DNA of 64,000 nucleotides from Owenia fusiformis. Its lineage: Eukaryota; Annelida; Polychaeta; Sabellida; Oweniidae. The notes beneath the pieces were generated by a model. It did not search any database, was not told where the DNA came from, and was given only the letters and a program-made list of their open reading frames with translations. Location: positions 6,779,815 to 6,843,814 of the forward strand of contig CAIIXF020000003.1 of NCBI GenBank assembly GCA_903813345.2. Direction: 5' to 3'. Below are positions 1 through 11,311 of the stretch, piece by piece; position 1 is the stretch's first letter, and each line of letters begins with the position of its first letter. The position numbers and the translations under genes are program-made.

Positions 1-869
1 CTACTTCCTGGTCATTTTTATCATGTAATGTTCAAAATGAATAGGTACAGTAAGTATTTATAAAATATGATTTGTTTTGGGATTCACTACTGGAGTTGCA
101 GCGTTCTAGAATTATTCAAGTTAAAGGTGTTTGTGACGTTTACCTGGTTGGTGAACCAATATTGATATGCCAAGCTTAACATAAATATTGTACCAAACAT
201 ACATCATAAAACTGAATTTGAAGGAAGTCAAAAAAATTTAGTTTGAGGATGAGGTCATTTCAGTTTCTTTAATTTTATTGAGAGTTTATGGGTTGTTGCA
301 ACTTCCTGATTCACACTTGGCTACTGTAAATTGACACTGTAATTTTCAAAATTTATTTTTGAGCATAAACTGAATACTAACCTTTAATATGTTGATAACC
401 TATTGTTTTTCATGAAGTAAAATTTACTGACACTAAATATGACACAAAGTTCAACAATCCTGGCTGCTAACAATTGAATCCCCTATAGTGACTGTTTCAT
501 AACTTGGGTATGAGGGACAAATTCTTTAAAATCCATAACATTAAAAGTTCTTAATTTGGAGATAAGCAAAATAAATTTTGAAAGTAACCAAGACAAGTAC
601 TAGTCTGTATAGGGACTCTGTTTGGATTTACAACAACCCTATTACATTGATTGATTATATTGTGTTTATGTCAAATACTTTTAGAATACACAACTCAATG
701 AGAAAATTTGTGTTTTATGTGGTGACTCAATACAAATTTGGTATGAATAAACGTCCTGGTTGATGTATGGACATAAAAAGCATTTTAAATGTTGACTGTT
801 TATTACATATTTGTTGGAATGATTTAGTTGATGATTAAGACACTTTAACCATCAGAAAAGTTCCCTACA

Positions 870-1255
870 AGTGAATAACTTACCAGCAGATAACTGATAA
901 CAGTGAATAAGTAGTTCATACCATTGGATACCTGTGTAACTTATCAGTGGATAACTGTATTTCATACCAGAAGATAACTGTATTAGATTTCATTGGATAA
1001 CTGTAGTATGTACCAATGGATAACTACATGTAACATACCAGTGGATATATGTATAACATACCAGTGGAAAACAGCTGTATAACATACAAATAGGTAACTG
1101 TATTAGATTTCATTGGATAACTAGTATGTACCAAATGGATAAATGTATAACATACCACTGGATAACTGTACTGTAGAACATACCGGTGGATAACTGTGTA
1201 ACATACATGTACCAGTGGATAACTGTATTAGATAACATTGGATAGTCATAACTCA
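870..1255 (+). repeat. Degenerate GGATAACTG repeat leader of TLR-A
   Basis: Many imperfect copies of a short unit of about 20-30 bp, roughly 'ACCAGTGGATAACTGT', end a few bases before the TLR-A start codon. Each unit contains TAACTG, which fits the MYB consensus YAACKG, and GATAA. The block must be promoter or 5' UTR. It is shared with copy B (10965-11300), where the order of variants differs. A regulatory role is inference; it could equally be a passive minisatellite. Confidence 0.75.
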
Positions 1256-1261
1256 TTCATA

Positions 1262-3565
1262 ATGGATAGAATGACATTGATGCTGTTTTTTCTGGTAGTA
1301 AGTTTCATAAATGTGAAAGGATGGGTTGACAAATCAGGGAATGGAGATTTATATGAGGTCCAATACAATGAAACAAGTGAGGAGATCAGAAGTCAGCAGT
1401 GTCAGAAGTGCAACTGTACTTTGCAGATTGCAGACTGTAGTAATAGGAATATTGATTCGCTACCTTTGGATCTCCCAGAAAATATAACAATGCTGAATTT
1501 ATCCAGGAACCGTATAAGAAAGCTACCCGACTATTTCTTGGGTAGATATTATAAAAATTTACAGACTTTGGACATACAATACAACTCTCCAGCGTTGCAT
1601 CTCAATGAAAATGTATTTGAAGGACTTGACAAACTTCAGAAACTTTACATTACAAAAGATACAATGGTACATCCTCTTGTATTCAAACCTTTAAGGAATA
1701 TCCAAATCATTGAGGTGTATCCAGGAAATACACGTACAAGAAGTGCATCACCTATTTTGAGAGATGCTTGGCTCGATGCATTCAAAGGGCTTCAAAACTC
1801 AACCATTGAGAAATTAACTTACCAACACATCTCATCAATTCCATTTATATTAGGAGAAAAAGGTTTCACATATTTAAAAAACTGCCAACTGAAAGAATTA
1901 TATTTGTCCGATAATAAGATATCTGCAATAGAAACAGGTTTTCTAAATTATCTCCCAGAACTGGAAATACTAGATTTAACAAAAAACATGATAGGAGCAT
2001 TAATTCCTTTTTCAGGTGTTATTCAGTTTTTTAAAATGATTCATTTGAGAGTGATAAGATTAGGTTATTCAAACAGAAGGGTTTTTAAAAACCTTGATTA
2101 TCCTCGGATCCACAAATGTGTAGATACAGAATGGCCATTACCAATTGGACTTGAAGAACTTGATCTTAAGTGGGCTTCAATTGATAATCAACCTGCATCA
2201 GTTCCCTGTGAATTCAAGTTCCAACCAGAAAACAAGCTAAAGGTTCTTAATGCTGCTTATTCCAATGCTGTGATCTACTTTGGGAGTCCTTTGAAAGGAT
2301 TGGTTAATCTGCAGCAGTTTATTTACAACAACAATGATTGTAAAATTGAACCTGATTTTTTCACATGTGCAAATGGCTATTTTGAAAGTTTACAAGTTCT
2401 AAATTTAGCCTACAACAGAGTCCAGTTGTTTAAACCAAGCTCCAATTTTTCACTGTTTGAGAACTGTTCAAAGTTGCTACATTTAGACCTATCATACAAT
2501 AACTTGGCAGACATTCCTTATGATATTCTTAAGGATGTTCCTTCTGCACAGATTGTGGACCTGAGTGGAAATAAGTTAGTCAACTTTAATATACACTTAA
2601 CTACACAAATCTCCCTGAAATTGCTGAATTTATCAAATAACAATCTCCATGGTCTCAACGAACCTGCAAGAAATTATATCGCTGCTGCAAATGAGAGGTC
2701 AAATGGCAAGTTTACTGTTGACCTTAATGGCAACCCATTAATATGTGACTGTGATTCAATCCCATTCATAAATTGGATTCGGAATCACATTGACATCATC
2801 TACCAAGGTTCTCATCTAGAATGTCATTATATTAATGGATCACAGATTAAGTTCACACACTTGGATGTATCTTATATGAAAATTGAGTGCTGGAAAAGTG
2901 TTATTATTGCATCTGGGACATCAGTTGGATTTGTTTTGTTGATTGTTGGAATTGTTATATATGGATATAAGCGAAGGTATAAGATCATTTACATAGCTCT
3001 ACATTTGAGGGCATTACTGAGACGCAAGGAGTTGCTAGACATCAACTTTGATTTTGATGCATTTATAAGCTACAGTTCTTTGGACAAAACCTGGGCTATA
3101 AATAAAATTTATCGTCAGTTAGCTGGTCAGTATGGATACAACATTTGCGTGGATGACCGTAACTTCAGACCTGGATCATATTTATCTGACATTATCGTGG
3201 AGAGTATCAGCAAGAGCAACAAAATCATACTGGTTATCAGCCAGAATTTCCTTAGAAGTGGCTGGTGTAAATTTGAAATGAATCTGGCAAGGGGTGAGCT
3301 GGCAACAAGGGGACGTGATTGTCTGATCTTGATTCTCAAAGAGCCAGAAGAGTTGCTTCCCCCAGAGCTGATCACACCAACACTGCGTTCCCTACTTGAT
3401 ACAAGGGTGTACCTAGTGTGGAGTGAAGAAGAGGACAGAAAATTGCTGTTCTGGAGGAAGCTGCAGGATGCTTTAGGGGAACCTAGATTCAGAGGAGAAG
3501 ATAATAATCGATATCTGTATATGAACAATGATGGAGATGAGGAGATACTTCGAGATCTCTTATAG
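1262..3565 (+). CDS. Toll-like receptor A (single cysteine cluster type, intronless)
   Basis: Predicted membrane pattern-recognition receptor of 767 residues. Start ATG 1262 is chosen because the frame upstream opens only with a TTG (1238) and TLR-B starts at the equivalent place. Residues 1-20 are a signal peptide. C47, C50, C52 and C59 form the N-terminal cap. Leucine-rich repeats fill about 60-490, with several N-glycosylation sequons. C495, C497, C521 and C543 form the single C-terminal cap. Residues about 547-570 span the membrane and are followed by a basic KRR stop. The TIR domain is about 595-735: box 1 FDAFISYSS, a BB loop with RNFRPG (proline 637) and box 3 FW at 730-731. The family signals through MyD88-type TIR adaptors. 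No middle cysteine cluster is seen, so this is the vertebrate-like rather than Drosophila-Toll-like architecture. The C-terminal half is nearly identical to TLR-B. The ligand cannot be deduced. Confidence 0.95.
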   Translation: MDRMTLMLFFLVVSFINVKGWVDKSGNGDLYEVQYNETSEEIRSQQCQKCNCTLQIADCSNRNIDSLPLDLPENITMLNLSRNRIRKLPDYFLGRYYKNLQTLDIQYNSPALHLNENVFEGLDKLQKLYITKDTMVHPLVFKPLRNIQIIEVYPGNTRTRSASPILRDAWLDAFKGLQNSTIEKLTYQHISSIPFILGEKGFTYLKNCQLKELYLSDNKISAIETGFLNYLPELEILDLTKNMIGALIPFSGVIQFFKMIHLRVIRLGYSNRRVFKNLDYPRIHKCVDTEWPLPIGLEELDLKWASIDNQPASVPCEFKFQPENKLKVLNAAYSNAVIYFGSPLKGLVNLQQFIYNNNDCKIEPDFFTCANGYFESLQVLNLAYNRVQLFKPSSNFSLFENCSKLLHLDLSYNNLADIPYDILKDVPSAQIVDLSGNKLVNFNIHLTTQISLKLLNLSNNNLHGLNEPARNYIAAANERSNGKFTVDLNGNPLICDCDSIPFINWIRNHIDIIYQGSHLECHYINGSQIKFTHLDVSYMKIECWKSVIIASGTSVGFVLLIVGIVIYGYKRRYKIIYIALHLRALLRRKELLDINFDFDAFISYSSLDKTWAINKIYRQLAGQYGYNICVDDRNFRPGSYLSDIIVESISKSNKIILVISQNFLRSGWCKFEMNLARGELATRGRDCLILILKEPEELLPPELITPTLRSLLDTRVYLVWSEEEDRKLLFWRKLQDALGEPRFRGEDNNRYLYMNNDGDEEILRDLL

Positions 3566-3612
3566 TTAACACGTAGGCTTCATGTATATGTTACCCTATT
3601 AGCGCCTGCTTG

Positions 3613-3618
3613 AATAAA
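3613..3618 (+). promoter_or_regulatory. Polyadenylation signal of TLR-A
   Basis: AATAAA lies 48 bp after the stop codon and is followed by a T-rich and TTG-rich stretch. It is conserved in copy B at 13663-13668. The 3' UTR would be very short. Confidence 0.7.
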
Positions 3619-4092
3619 TTGTATTTTTTCTTGATTTTGTTTTTCAAGTTGCTAGTCTTTCTTGGAAAAGTTTGGTGTACGTTTATTGGAGTGTGCGCTT
3701 CTATTAAAGATAATACGATAGTTAATACATATACTTGATGTACACTGTTGCTCATAAATATGGAATATTAGATTTGGCAGCTCAGAATTCAAAGTTTAGA
3801 GTACGAGAAGTTTTATTTGGAGTTGGCTCAGACATTTATGTTCTAGGCAAATCATAACCACATATTTCACCTACAAATCAACATTATTTAGAAAAAAAAT
3901 ATTTGCATTTAAGTTTAGAAAATTACCGTTAGTTAAACAGGGGTACGCTAAGAATTTTTGCATTTTCAAAACACCCCGATCCAAATCGTCATGTAAAACA
4001 GATCAAACAAAATAAACATCTGGTCATGAAGATTGAAGTGTCCTCTATCCAATGAAAGCACTGATATGTGTTATGTCCTCTTTGTGCTGCAA

Positions 4093-4912
4093 TCAGAGCA
4101 TCAACCCTACGGGACCAGCATTGAATGAAACATCGGACTTGTCAAAGTGAAATAAGGCCCCATTCCTCAATCTTGGCAGTGCGTCAACGTGTCTAAATTT
4201 TGAGGTGGGGGTCCAAGTCACGAATCTCATTACCAAGGTCATCCCACATTTGCTCTGCATTAGCCTGATTGGCTGACTTTTGTGCCCATGGTAGCTGGTC
4301 CACATTGCCTGCCCTGATGTAATCCAGCACGATGCCACTAGCATATGCAACAGCATGATCATTCTGCAGTTGAATGTTGCCCCAAAACAATCTGTTTACA
4401 TCTGGTACTTGATGGAGGTCCAAAAGGTCAATATACTCTGAAATTATGTTTGGGAATCACCAAAGGGGATGCAATTTCTGTAGTACTGCTCCAAACAACC
4501 TCTGTAATACTGCTCCAAACATAAATAGGGTTACTTTCATGGACTGCCACATCAGTAAGTGTCCTTATTGTCTCTTTCCCCTGGTCTACGACAGAAACGA
4601 ACACAATTATCAACTTTGTGGAGGACACATCTTATTTCTTCACATGCTGTCATATTACACCAAAGATTAGGTCCAACGGTTTGTTATGATCAGTTAGCTG
4701 TGGTCTCTTTAAAGGTCTCATGGCCTTGCGTCCGTTATAAAGTAATCACTGGTTGTCTTTAGCTCTGGAACACGGGTTTTGAGGTGAGACAGCCATTCAT
4801 CTCGTAGACTACTGGTTGACTTAAAGCGATTTTGATGACATAAATGCAGCAGGTGGTGGTCTTTTCTTACATTTTTCTCTCTAGGGCAACTATTGCTGTG
4901 ATCTGGAGTCAT
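4093..4912 (-). pseudogene. Tc1-like transposase, central and C-terminal part (broken)
   Basis: Read on the minus strand in several frames. Near 4912-4718 is a second DNA-binding segment with a REKNVRKD and NRFKSTSSLRDEW pattern. Near 4628-4430 is a block ending VIPKHNFRVY, matching the Tc1 core strand before the second aspartate. Near 4423-4193 is the stretch LQNDHA, LPWAQKS and EQMWDDLGNEIR, aligning with the family's LQxDNA, LPWPAxSPDLNPIE and LWDxLGxxVR blocks. The glutamate-containing SPDLNPIE motif is decayed and frames change at least three times. This is a relic without function. Family recognition is firm, exact boundaries are not. Confidence 0.85.
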
Positions 4913-4957
4913 ATTCCAGTGCCTTTGCTACCACTGCAAAATTTTAGAGACTCACTG

Positions 4958-7803
4958 CCCTTATAAAAAATTCAACCTTGAAAGTCCGAATTTAAACCGT
5001 TGCACAATCATTGTACAATTATTGATCCGATCATTTATGCAACCATGCCAACCGTTACGATGCAACCATTACAATTTTGGTTGTAAACTCATTGAAATGT
5101 TTCAATCATATATAATCATTGTAAACGCTTGACAATTTTGGTTGCATTTCTTGCAACCGTTTCAATCGAATGCAACCCTTTAAAACTATGGCAATTTTAT
5201 CTCAATACAACATAAAATAATTATTATCTTGCTCTTTAAAAAATATATTTCTAATGTGTGTATTTCATGCATACTGTACATGTCAGAATTTAAATGGTTT
5301 GATCAAAAAGATATTTAAATTATTGAAATAGTTAAGTAAACTTGTCTTGTGAATGAAAATATATTGAACCAATTTTCATCTAACTTTGAAGGATGGTGAT
5401 TGTCCCACTCACATGTATATTATCTAGATAACAGCAATGCTTAGGCATAGCAAATCCCCCTTGCTGTCATGACTATAATTTTTACAAAATCACTTCACTA
5501 CTTTTTAAGTTATTGCAAAATCATTTGAAAAAAATTTGATTTGGTCAAGTCTTGGATTTTACACTTCACCTTGCAATCATCGCAATTATAAAGGAAGGAA
5601 GATGTGTCTGGAAGGAAGAAATCCTTCAATGGGAAAATAATCTGTTTTGATTTGATATTTTTGATTTGATAGAGAAAATGCAATCAGACATTACAGGATG
5701 TGTTTTAAATAATTAAGTCGATAAGCATAACTTAAAAAACTCTGATTACAGTTAGACTCAGTCTATCTAGTTTGATTAGAGTCTGCTTTGAAGGATGTGT
5801 CTAAAGAAACTTTATTAATCCATTAATCCATAAACAAAACAAAAATAATTCGGCAAGGCAAAACAAACCTTATTATATCAGTTTGATTAGAGTCTGCTAT
5901 AAAGGAAATTCCATACACAGAACTTGATAAATAATTTGCCAAAGAAAATCTCCCATATTTTCCTCCAGATTTTTCCAAGTTTAGAGTTTTGAAAAATAAG
6001 CCCTGTTTTTGGTTTTTATTTTTTAATCATCAACACATATCATTTAAACTGAAAACACTTTTCAGTACAAATGCTCTGCCCTAGTGAATAAAGTAAAACC
6101 ATGGACTTTCAATCTATTGAATGCCTATGGTAAAACAAACTAAATAAAAATGAAATAAAAAATTCTGAAAATATTATTTGCAGTTTCATATACTTGCTAT
6201 TTGAGATTTCTCAGCACTTATTGAAGTAATTCAATTAAGAAATAAACCCTCAAAAATCTGAAAACACTTTTTAAATTTTAACTCCCCCCCCCTCTGCATG
6301 AAATAGATAATTAAAATAAATATATAGTATAATACAAGATGAAAATAGATATAACAGAAACTAGGGCTATGAACCTTTTTTCTGGTCAAGCATTTTTATT
6401 AGCCGTTCAACCGTTTTAATTAGCTGTTCAACCGTTTTAATTAGCTGTTCAACCGTTTTAATTGGCTGTTCAAGCATTTTGATTTTCTTAAACCCATGAG
6501 AATATCAATATGTAGTAGGTATTGTTGTGTTGAGCATTGTTATAAAAAATATTTGTTAAGAAAGAACATGGTAATTAAATCTGTTGTGAATAATGTGTTT
6601 CACACATAATATACAGTCAATATCAAAATAGTCCTCTTGTTTGTATTTTTTAAATTTTAGTGAGTCATACTCTTGATATTTGGTGTTAACTACACATGGA
6701 TACATTTGAAGACCCATTTTGCTGGGGGGGCTGACTACTGGCCCGTTCATTGTATATAAACTTTTGCGGGGGTCCTGAGCTAAACCCTCCGATATCAATA
6801 TGTTCCCAAACCAATCTATTTGTATATCATGGGTATAGCATAATCCATCTACCTTGACAAAATTTTACTGAAATTATTGATTCAGATGTTTTCTATTGAA
6901 ACTGTGAAAATTAAGTCTTTGGTGCCTGAATGCATTATTACTATAAAAACATTTTCACTAATTAAAGCAATCAACTTGTGATTACATGTTTGTATTATTT
7001 TGTACATCATACCCTGCTTCTTTTGATCATACATGTATATCAGTCTAATCATGAACAAAAACAATGGTGTCTCATCTTGTGATTTTGTTAAGTTTAAAGG
7101 AAATCTTAAGATTTTCCTTGGTCAATTTCTTAACCAAATTGGAATTTTGCTCAATTCTTTTCATAATTAACATTAAAAATAAATTATTTTGGCAATATCA
7201 GATAACGGGAGATAAACACTAGATATGGTACTTTTAATTGTGTAAACAATGTAAATGACAGAGAACATAAATTATCATATGCCATTGAGTGGAAAACTAG
7301 TCTGGTATCGCATTCCTAAATCCGTACTGGAGAAAGAAACATATGAACATGAATTTAGTAATTCACTATAATAAACATGCATGTATGCTTGCAGAAAAAA
7401 AATATCCTAATATACTGTTGTTGAATAGAGGTAGATTCAAATCCTTACTTAAAGATAATTTTAATTCAAGTAAAATGATTATTTTTTGGAACGATACTAA
7501 TTCAGGATGGTTGCAGGGCTTGAACTATGTAATCATTGAACAAAACGTATTGCAACCATTTACATTTCAATGTGAAATGGTTGCAGTTTACAATGGTTGC
7601 AGATTACAATGATTGTATAGAAATGGTTGCGCAGTCATTGAAAAAGAGTTGACTTTGTTTGGTTGAGCGCAATGGTTGCACAATGATTGCTTATCACCCT
7701 ACAATGGTTTTTCCTTTGATCTTAGTAGTTGAAACAATCAGTATTCAATGATTGATGGAAACGGTTTAAATTCGGACTTTCAAGGTTGACTTTTTTATAA
7801 GGG
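4958..7803. mobile_element. Non-autonomous element with 44-bp terminal inverted repeats, nested in the Tc1 element
   Basis: The terminal repeats at 4958-5001 and 7760-7803 begin CCCTTATAAAAA and match over about 44 bp with very few differences. Inside each end lie many short variants of 'TGCAACCATTGTAA' on both strands (5003-5190 and 7540-7750), like the subterminal repeats of a transposase-binding region. The 2846-bp body has no credible coding region. No clear target duplication is visible; both flanks show TG, and joining the flanks directly keeps the transposase frame. Superfamily not assigned. Confidence 0.85.
6398..6482. repeat. Short tandem repeat inside the nested element
   Basis: About four copies of a ~23-bp unit around 'GCTGTTCAACCGTTTTAATTA'. 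No function is visible. Confidence 0.8.
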
Positions 7804-7895
7804 TGTTCCTGACACACTCCTAGGGTCCTGGCAATGGCAGTTTGTTTCATGCCAGAGAGCGCCATCCCTATGACATGCCATGCTCTTTTTCGCTC
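7804..7895 (-). pseudogene. Tc1-like transposase, N-terminal helix-turn-helix fragment
   Basis: On the minus strand this reads ERKRAWHVIGMALSGMKQTA then IARTLGV, the first helix-turn-helix of Tc1 transposases. It is separated from the rest of the gene (4093-4912) by the nested element at 4958-7803, which interrupts the codons right after this motif. Reading across the two flanks stays in frame for about 20 more codons. Confidence 0.88.
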
Positions 7896-8210
7896 ATTCT
7901 ATGGGGCATGCTTTTTAAAAACTCTTCCGACTCTAAATTAAATGTATATAAAATGTGCACAATGATTAAAACTACGATTTGGACACCTTATTCAAGTTTC
8001 CAAAATCATGAGGTCATGGGGTCACCTGAGTGAATACAAGTTTAATCAACCATAAATGTTTTAACTTTTCATACCAATCAGTTTTATATGCAAAACTGAT
8101 GAGGGAACGAGAACACATTACAAATTTTCATCAAAATGCTATAATTTTGTAGAAATTCCATCAAACAGTTCGAATCTATAAAATATTCCATATTTATGAG
8201 CAACAGTGTA

Positions 8211-8760
8211 TATATAGACAATGGTATAGTCAAACGTCTACATAATAAACACTTATACTTGATGTGAATATAGACAATGAGTTATTCAGACTTCTATATA
8301 TAGACTAATAATTAATACTTATACTTCATGTGTATATAAACATAATATATTCAGACTTCTATATAATTAAGACACATACTTTGTGAATATAGACAATGAG
8401 TTATTAAAGACTTCTATATAATTAATACTTATACTTGATGTGAATATAGACAATGAGATATTTAGACTTCTATATAATTAACACATATACTTGATGTTTA
8501 TATAGACAATGAGATATTCAGACTTCTATATAATTAATACTTATACTTGGTATGTATATAAACATAATATATTCAGACTTCTATATAATTAAGACATATA
8601 CTTTGTGAATATAGACAATGAGTTATTCAGACTTCTATATAATTAACACATATACTTGATGTGTATATAGACAATGAGTTATTCAGACTTCTATATAATT
8701 ATTAATACTAATACTTATTATTAATACTTATTATACTTATTATTAAACTTAAATACAACT
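8211..8760. repeat. ~56-bp minisatellite, 3' flank of TLR-A
   Basis: About nine imperfect copies of a 55-58-bp unit with the landmarks ACTTCTATATAATTAA, TATACTTGATGTG and ATAGACAATGAG. The same array follows TLR-B (13794-13916, 18517-18796, 19633-19990). The sequence just left of the Tc1 element belongs to the same array. Confidence 0.93.
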
Positions 8761-9072
8761 TATGGAATTGGGTCAAGCAATTTCTGTCACTCATTTCAAA
8801 ATGTCCCTCATTTTCATAAAAAATGTAATACCAGTTGACAGATATGTTTCATGCTGATGCTTGAGGGATTTAGGACTCTGCTGCAGAAGGAATTTTCAAG
8901 ATGACCATTCTTTTCAAAATGGCCACCATTATTTGAAATTGACTGTTTAATTCCAAGTCATTGCTTTATTAAAATGTATATATAAATATGTTCCGAGATT
9001 TAATATAATATCAATCCTTGACAGGTCACGTTATTGGAGTAGATTTTGCCAAAATGAGACTACACAACTCTA
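8761..9072. other. Non-coding spacer between duplication copies
   Basis: About 310 bp of AT-rich sequence after the minisatellite and before the point where similarity to base 1 of the window begins. I see no gene or repeat here. It probably belongs to the 5' flank of copy B, whose counterpart in copy A would lie left of the window. Confidence 0.5.
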
Positions 9073-9625
9073 CTACTTCCTGGTCATTTTTATCATGTAA
9101 TGTCCAAAATGAATAGGTACAGTAAGTATTTATAAAATATGATTTGTTTTGGGATTCGCTACTGGAGTTGCAGCGTTCTAGAATTATTCAAGGTCAAGGT
9201 GTCTGTAACATTAATCTGTTTGGTAAACCAATTGATACATGTATACCTAGCTTAACATAAATATTGTACCAAACATACATAAAACTAAATTTGAAGGAAG
9301 CCAAAAAATATTTAGTCTGATTATGAGGTCATTTCAGTTTCTTTAATTTTAAGCCAGTTTAAGGGTTGTTGCAACTTCCTGATACACACTTGGCTACTGT
9401 AAATTGACACTGTAATTTTCAAAATTTATTTTTGAGCATGAACTGAATACTTACCTTTATAGGTTGATAACCTATTGTTTTTCACGAAGTAAAATTTACG
9501 GACACTAAACATGACACAAAGTTCAACAATCCTGGCTGCTAACAATTGAATCCCCTATAGTGTTTGTTTCATAAATTGGATATGAGGAGCAAATTCTTTA
9601 AAATTCATAACATTAAAAGTTCTTA

Positions 9626-10302
9626 ATTTGCAGATAAGCAAAATAAATTTTGAAAATAACCAAGACAAGTACTAGTCTGTATAGGGATATTGCAGATAAG
9701 CAAAATTATTTTTGAAAATAACCAAGACAAGTACTAGTCTGTATAGGGATATTGCAGATAAGCAAAATCATTTTTGAAAATAACCAAGACAAGTACTAGT
9801 CTGTATAGGGATATTGCAGATAAGCAAAATCATTTTTGAAAATAACCAAGACAAGTGCTAGTCTGTATAGGGATATTGCAGATAAGCAAAATTATTTTTG
9901 AAAATAACCAAGACAAGTGCTAGTCTGTATAGGGATATTGCAGATAAGCAAAATCATTTTTGAAAATAACCAAGACAAGTACTAGTCTGTATAGGGATAT
10001 TGCAGATAAGCAAAATCATTTTTGAAAATAACCAAGACAAGTACTAGTCTGTATAGGGATATTGCAGATAAGCAAAATCATTTTTGAAAATAACCAAGAC
10101 AAGTGCTAGTCTGTATAGGGATATTGCAGATAAGCAAAATTATTTTTGAAAATAACCAAGACAAGTGCTAGTCTGTATAAGGATATTGCAGATAAGCAAA
10201 ATCATTTTTGAAAATAACCAAGACAAGTACTAGTCTGTATAGGGATATTGCAGATAAGCAAAATCATTTTTGAAAATAACCAAGACAAGTGCTAGTCTGT
10301 AT
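9626..10302. repeat. 62-bp tandem array upstream of TLR-B
   Basis: About eleven near-identical copies of a 62-bp unit with landmarks TTGCAGATAAGCAAAAT, AACCAAGACAAGT and CTAGTCTGTATAGGG. Copy A has one unit (about 555-618), and one further unit sits after an interruption at 10668-10735. The low divergence between units points to recent expansion after the TLR duplication. Confidence 0.95.
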
Positions 10303-10665
10303 ACATCATGATAAACCATGCCATCTCAAATCTTCTCAGCCCTGAGATGCCATGATATAATGAGCTTGATTTGGCGATCCAGGAGAGCCCAAAATTGAGG
10401 ATTTTTGAGATCTTTCATCCCAGCTCATATTTCATCTAATTGGGGTCATTAAACTTGTGTAACTGTGCCTGTTGTAATATCTGCTGTTAAATACAATGCC
10501 TATTATGTAATGTATTGACATTAAGGTAGATAATTACATGATAACAATCACACTTATTGACAGTTATAACTTTTCCCATCTGATTTGCTCAGATCACAGA
10601 ATATGCCTCATAATATCAGAGCATGTTTCAGGTGAAACAGAAAGATGCTATGAGTATCAGAATGG
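10303..10665. mobile_element. Inserted dispersed segment breaking the 62-bp array
   Basis: This 363-bp segment is absent from copy A and interrupts the array between two units. Parts (10304-10365 and 10628-10665, with TTTCAGGTGAAACAGAAAGA) resemble 39825-39905, so it is probably a copy of a dispersed element. No clear terminal repeats were found. Confidence 0.5.
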
Positions 10666-10964
10666 TCTGTATAGGGATATTGTAGATAAGCAAAATCATT
10701 TTTGAAAATAACCAAAACAAGTACTAGTCTGTATAGGGACTCTGTTTGGATTTACAACAACCCTATTATATTGTGTTTATGTCAAAGACTTTTAGAATAC
10801 ACAACTCAATGAGAAAATTTGTGTTTTATGTGGTGACTCAATACAAATTTGGTATGAATAAACTTCCTGGTTGATGTATGGACATAAAAAGCATTTTAAA
10901 TGTTGACGGTTTATTACATATTTGTTGGAATGATTTAGTTGATAATTTATGAGACACTTTACCA

Positions 10965-11300
10965 GCAGATAACTGATACCAGTGAATAACTAGTTCATAC
11001 CATTGGATAATTGTTGTATGTACCAGTGGATAACTACATGTAACATACCACTTGATAACTGTATTAAATTTCATTGGACAACTGTAGTATGTACCAATGG
11101 ATAACAGTGTAACATACCAGGGGATAAATGTACTACATATCATTGGATAACTGTACAATATACCAGTGGATAACTGTGTAACATACCAGTAGATAACTGT
11201 AATGTACAATATACTTGTGGATAACTGTGTAACATACCAGTAGATAACTGTACTATAGAATGTACTAGTGAATAATTGTATTAGATAACAACAGATAGTC
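10965..11300 (+). repeat. Degenerate GGATAACTG repeat leader of TLR-B
   Basis: Same type of short repeat as 870-1255, ending about 10 bp before the TLR-B start codon, with many TAACTG cores. The number and order of units differ from copy A. Confidence 0.75.
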
Positions 11301-11311
11301 ATAACTCATTT

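Larger units (their letters stand above)
1..3742. repeat. Tandem segmental duplication, copy A
   Basis: This block matches 9073-13793 in the same orientation: about 1.2 kb of 5' flank, the TLR gene and about 180 bp of 3' flank. The first bases of the window already match position 9073 onward, so the copy continues to the left. The 5' flank has a few substitutions and small indels relative to copy B. Copy A has one unit of the 62-bp sequence that copy B has about eleven of, and it lacks the 10303-10665 segment. Confidence 0.93.
3743..8208 (-). mobile_element. Tc1/mariner-type DNA transposon, degenerate, split by a nested element
   Basis: The ends are inverted repeats: CACTGTTGCTCATAAATATG from 3743 and its complement ending at 8208. 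Each end is flanked by TA (3741-3742 and 8209-8210), the Tc1/mariner target duplication. Removing the nested 2.85-kb insert leaves about 1.6 kb, the usual Tc1 size. The minus strand carries fragments of a Tc1 transposase. The uninterrupted target is preserved at 13792-13793 in duplication copy B, so insertion probably followed the duplication. Confidence 0.92.

Noticed and set aside
1238-1261. Eight extra N-terminal codons of TLR-A from 1238
   Set aside because: The first triplet is TTG. The next in-frame ATG (1262) aligns with the start of TLR-B and begins the signal peptide.
3127-3528. 133-codon minus-strand ORF inside TLR-A (and its twin at 13177-13578)
   Set aside because: Pure antisense shadow of the conserved TIR coding region. 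Its conservation follows from the TLR duplication.
7343-7612. 89-codon plus-strand ORF in the nested element
   Set aside because: Low-complexity, overlaps the subterminal repeats, no recognisable domain.
10838-11302. 154-codon minus-strand ORF rich in Y, W and T upstream of TLR-B
   Set aside because: It is the complement of the degenerate GGATAACTG repeat. The repetitive residues reflect the repeat, and copy A has no such frame.
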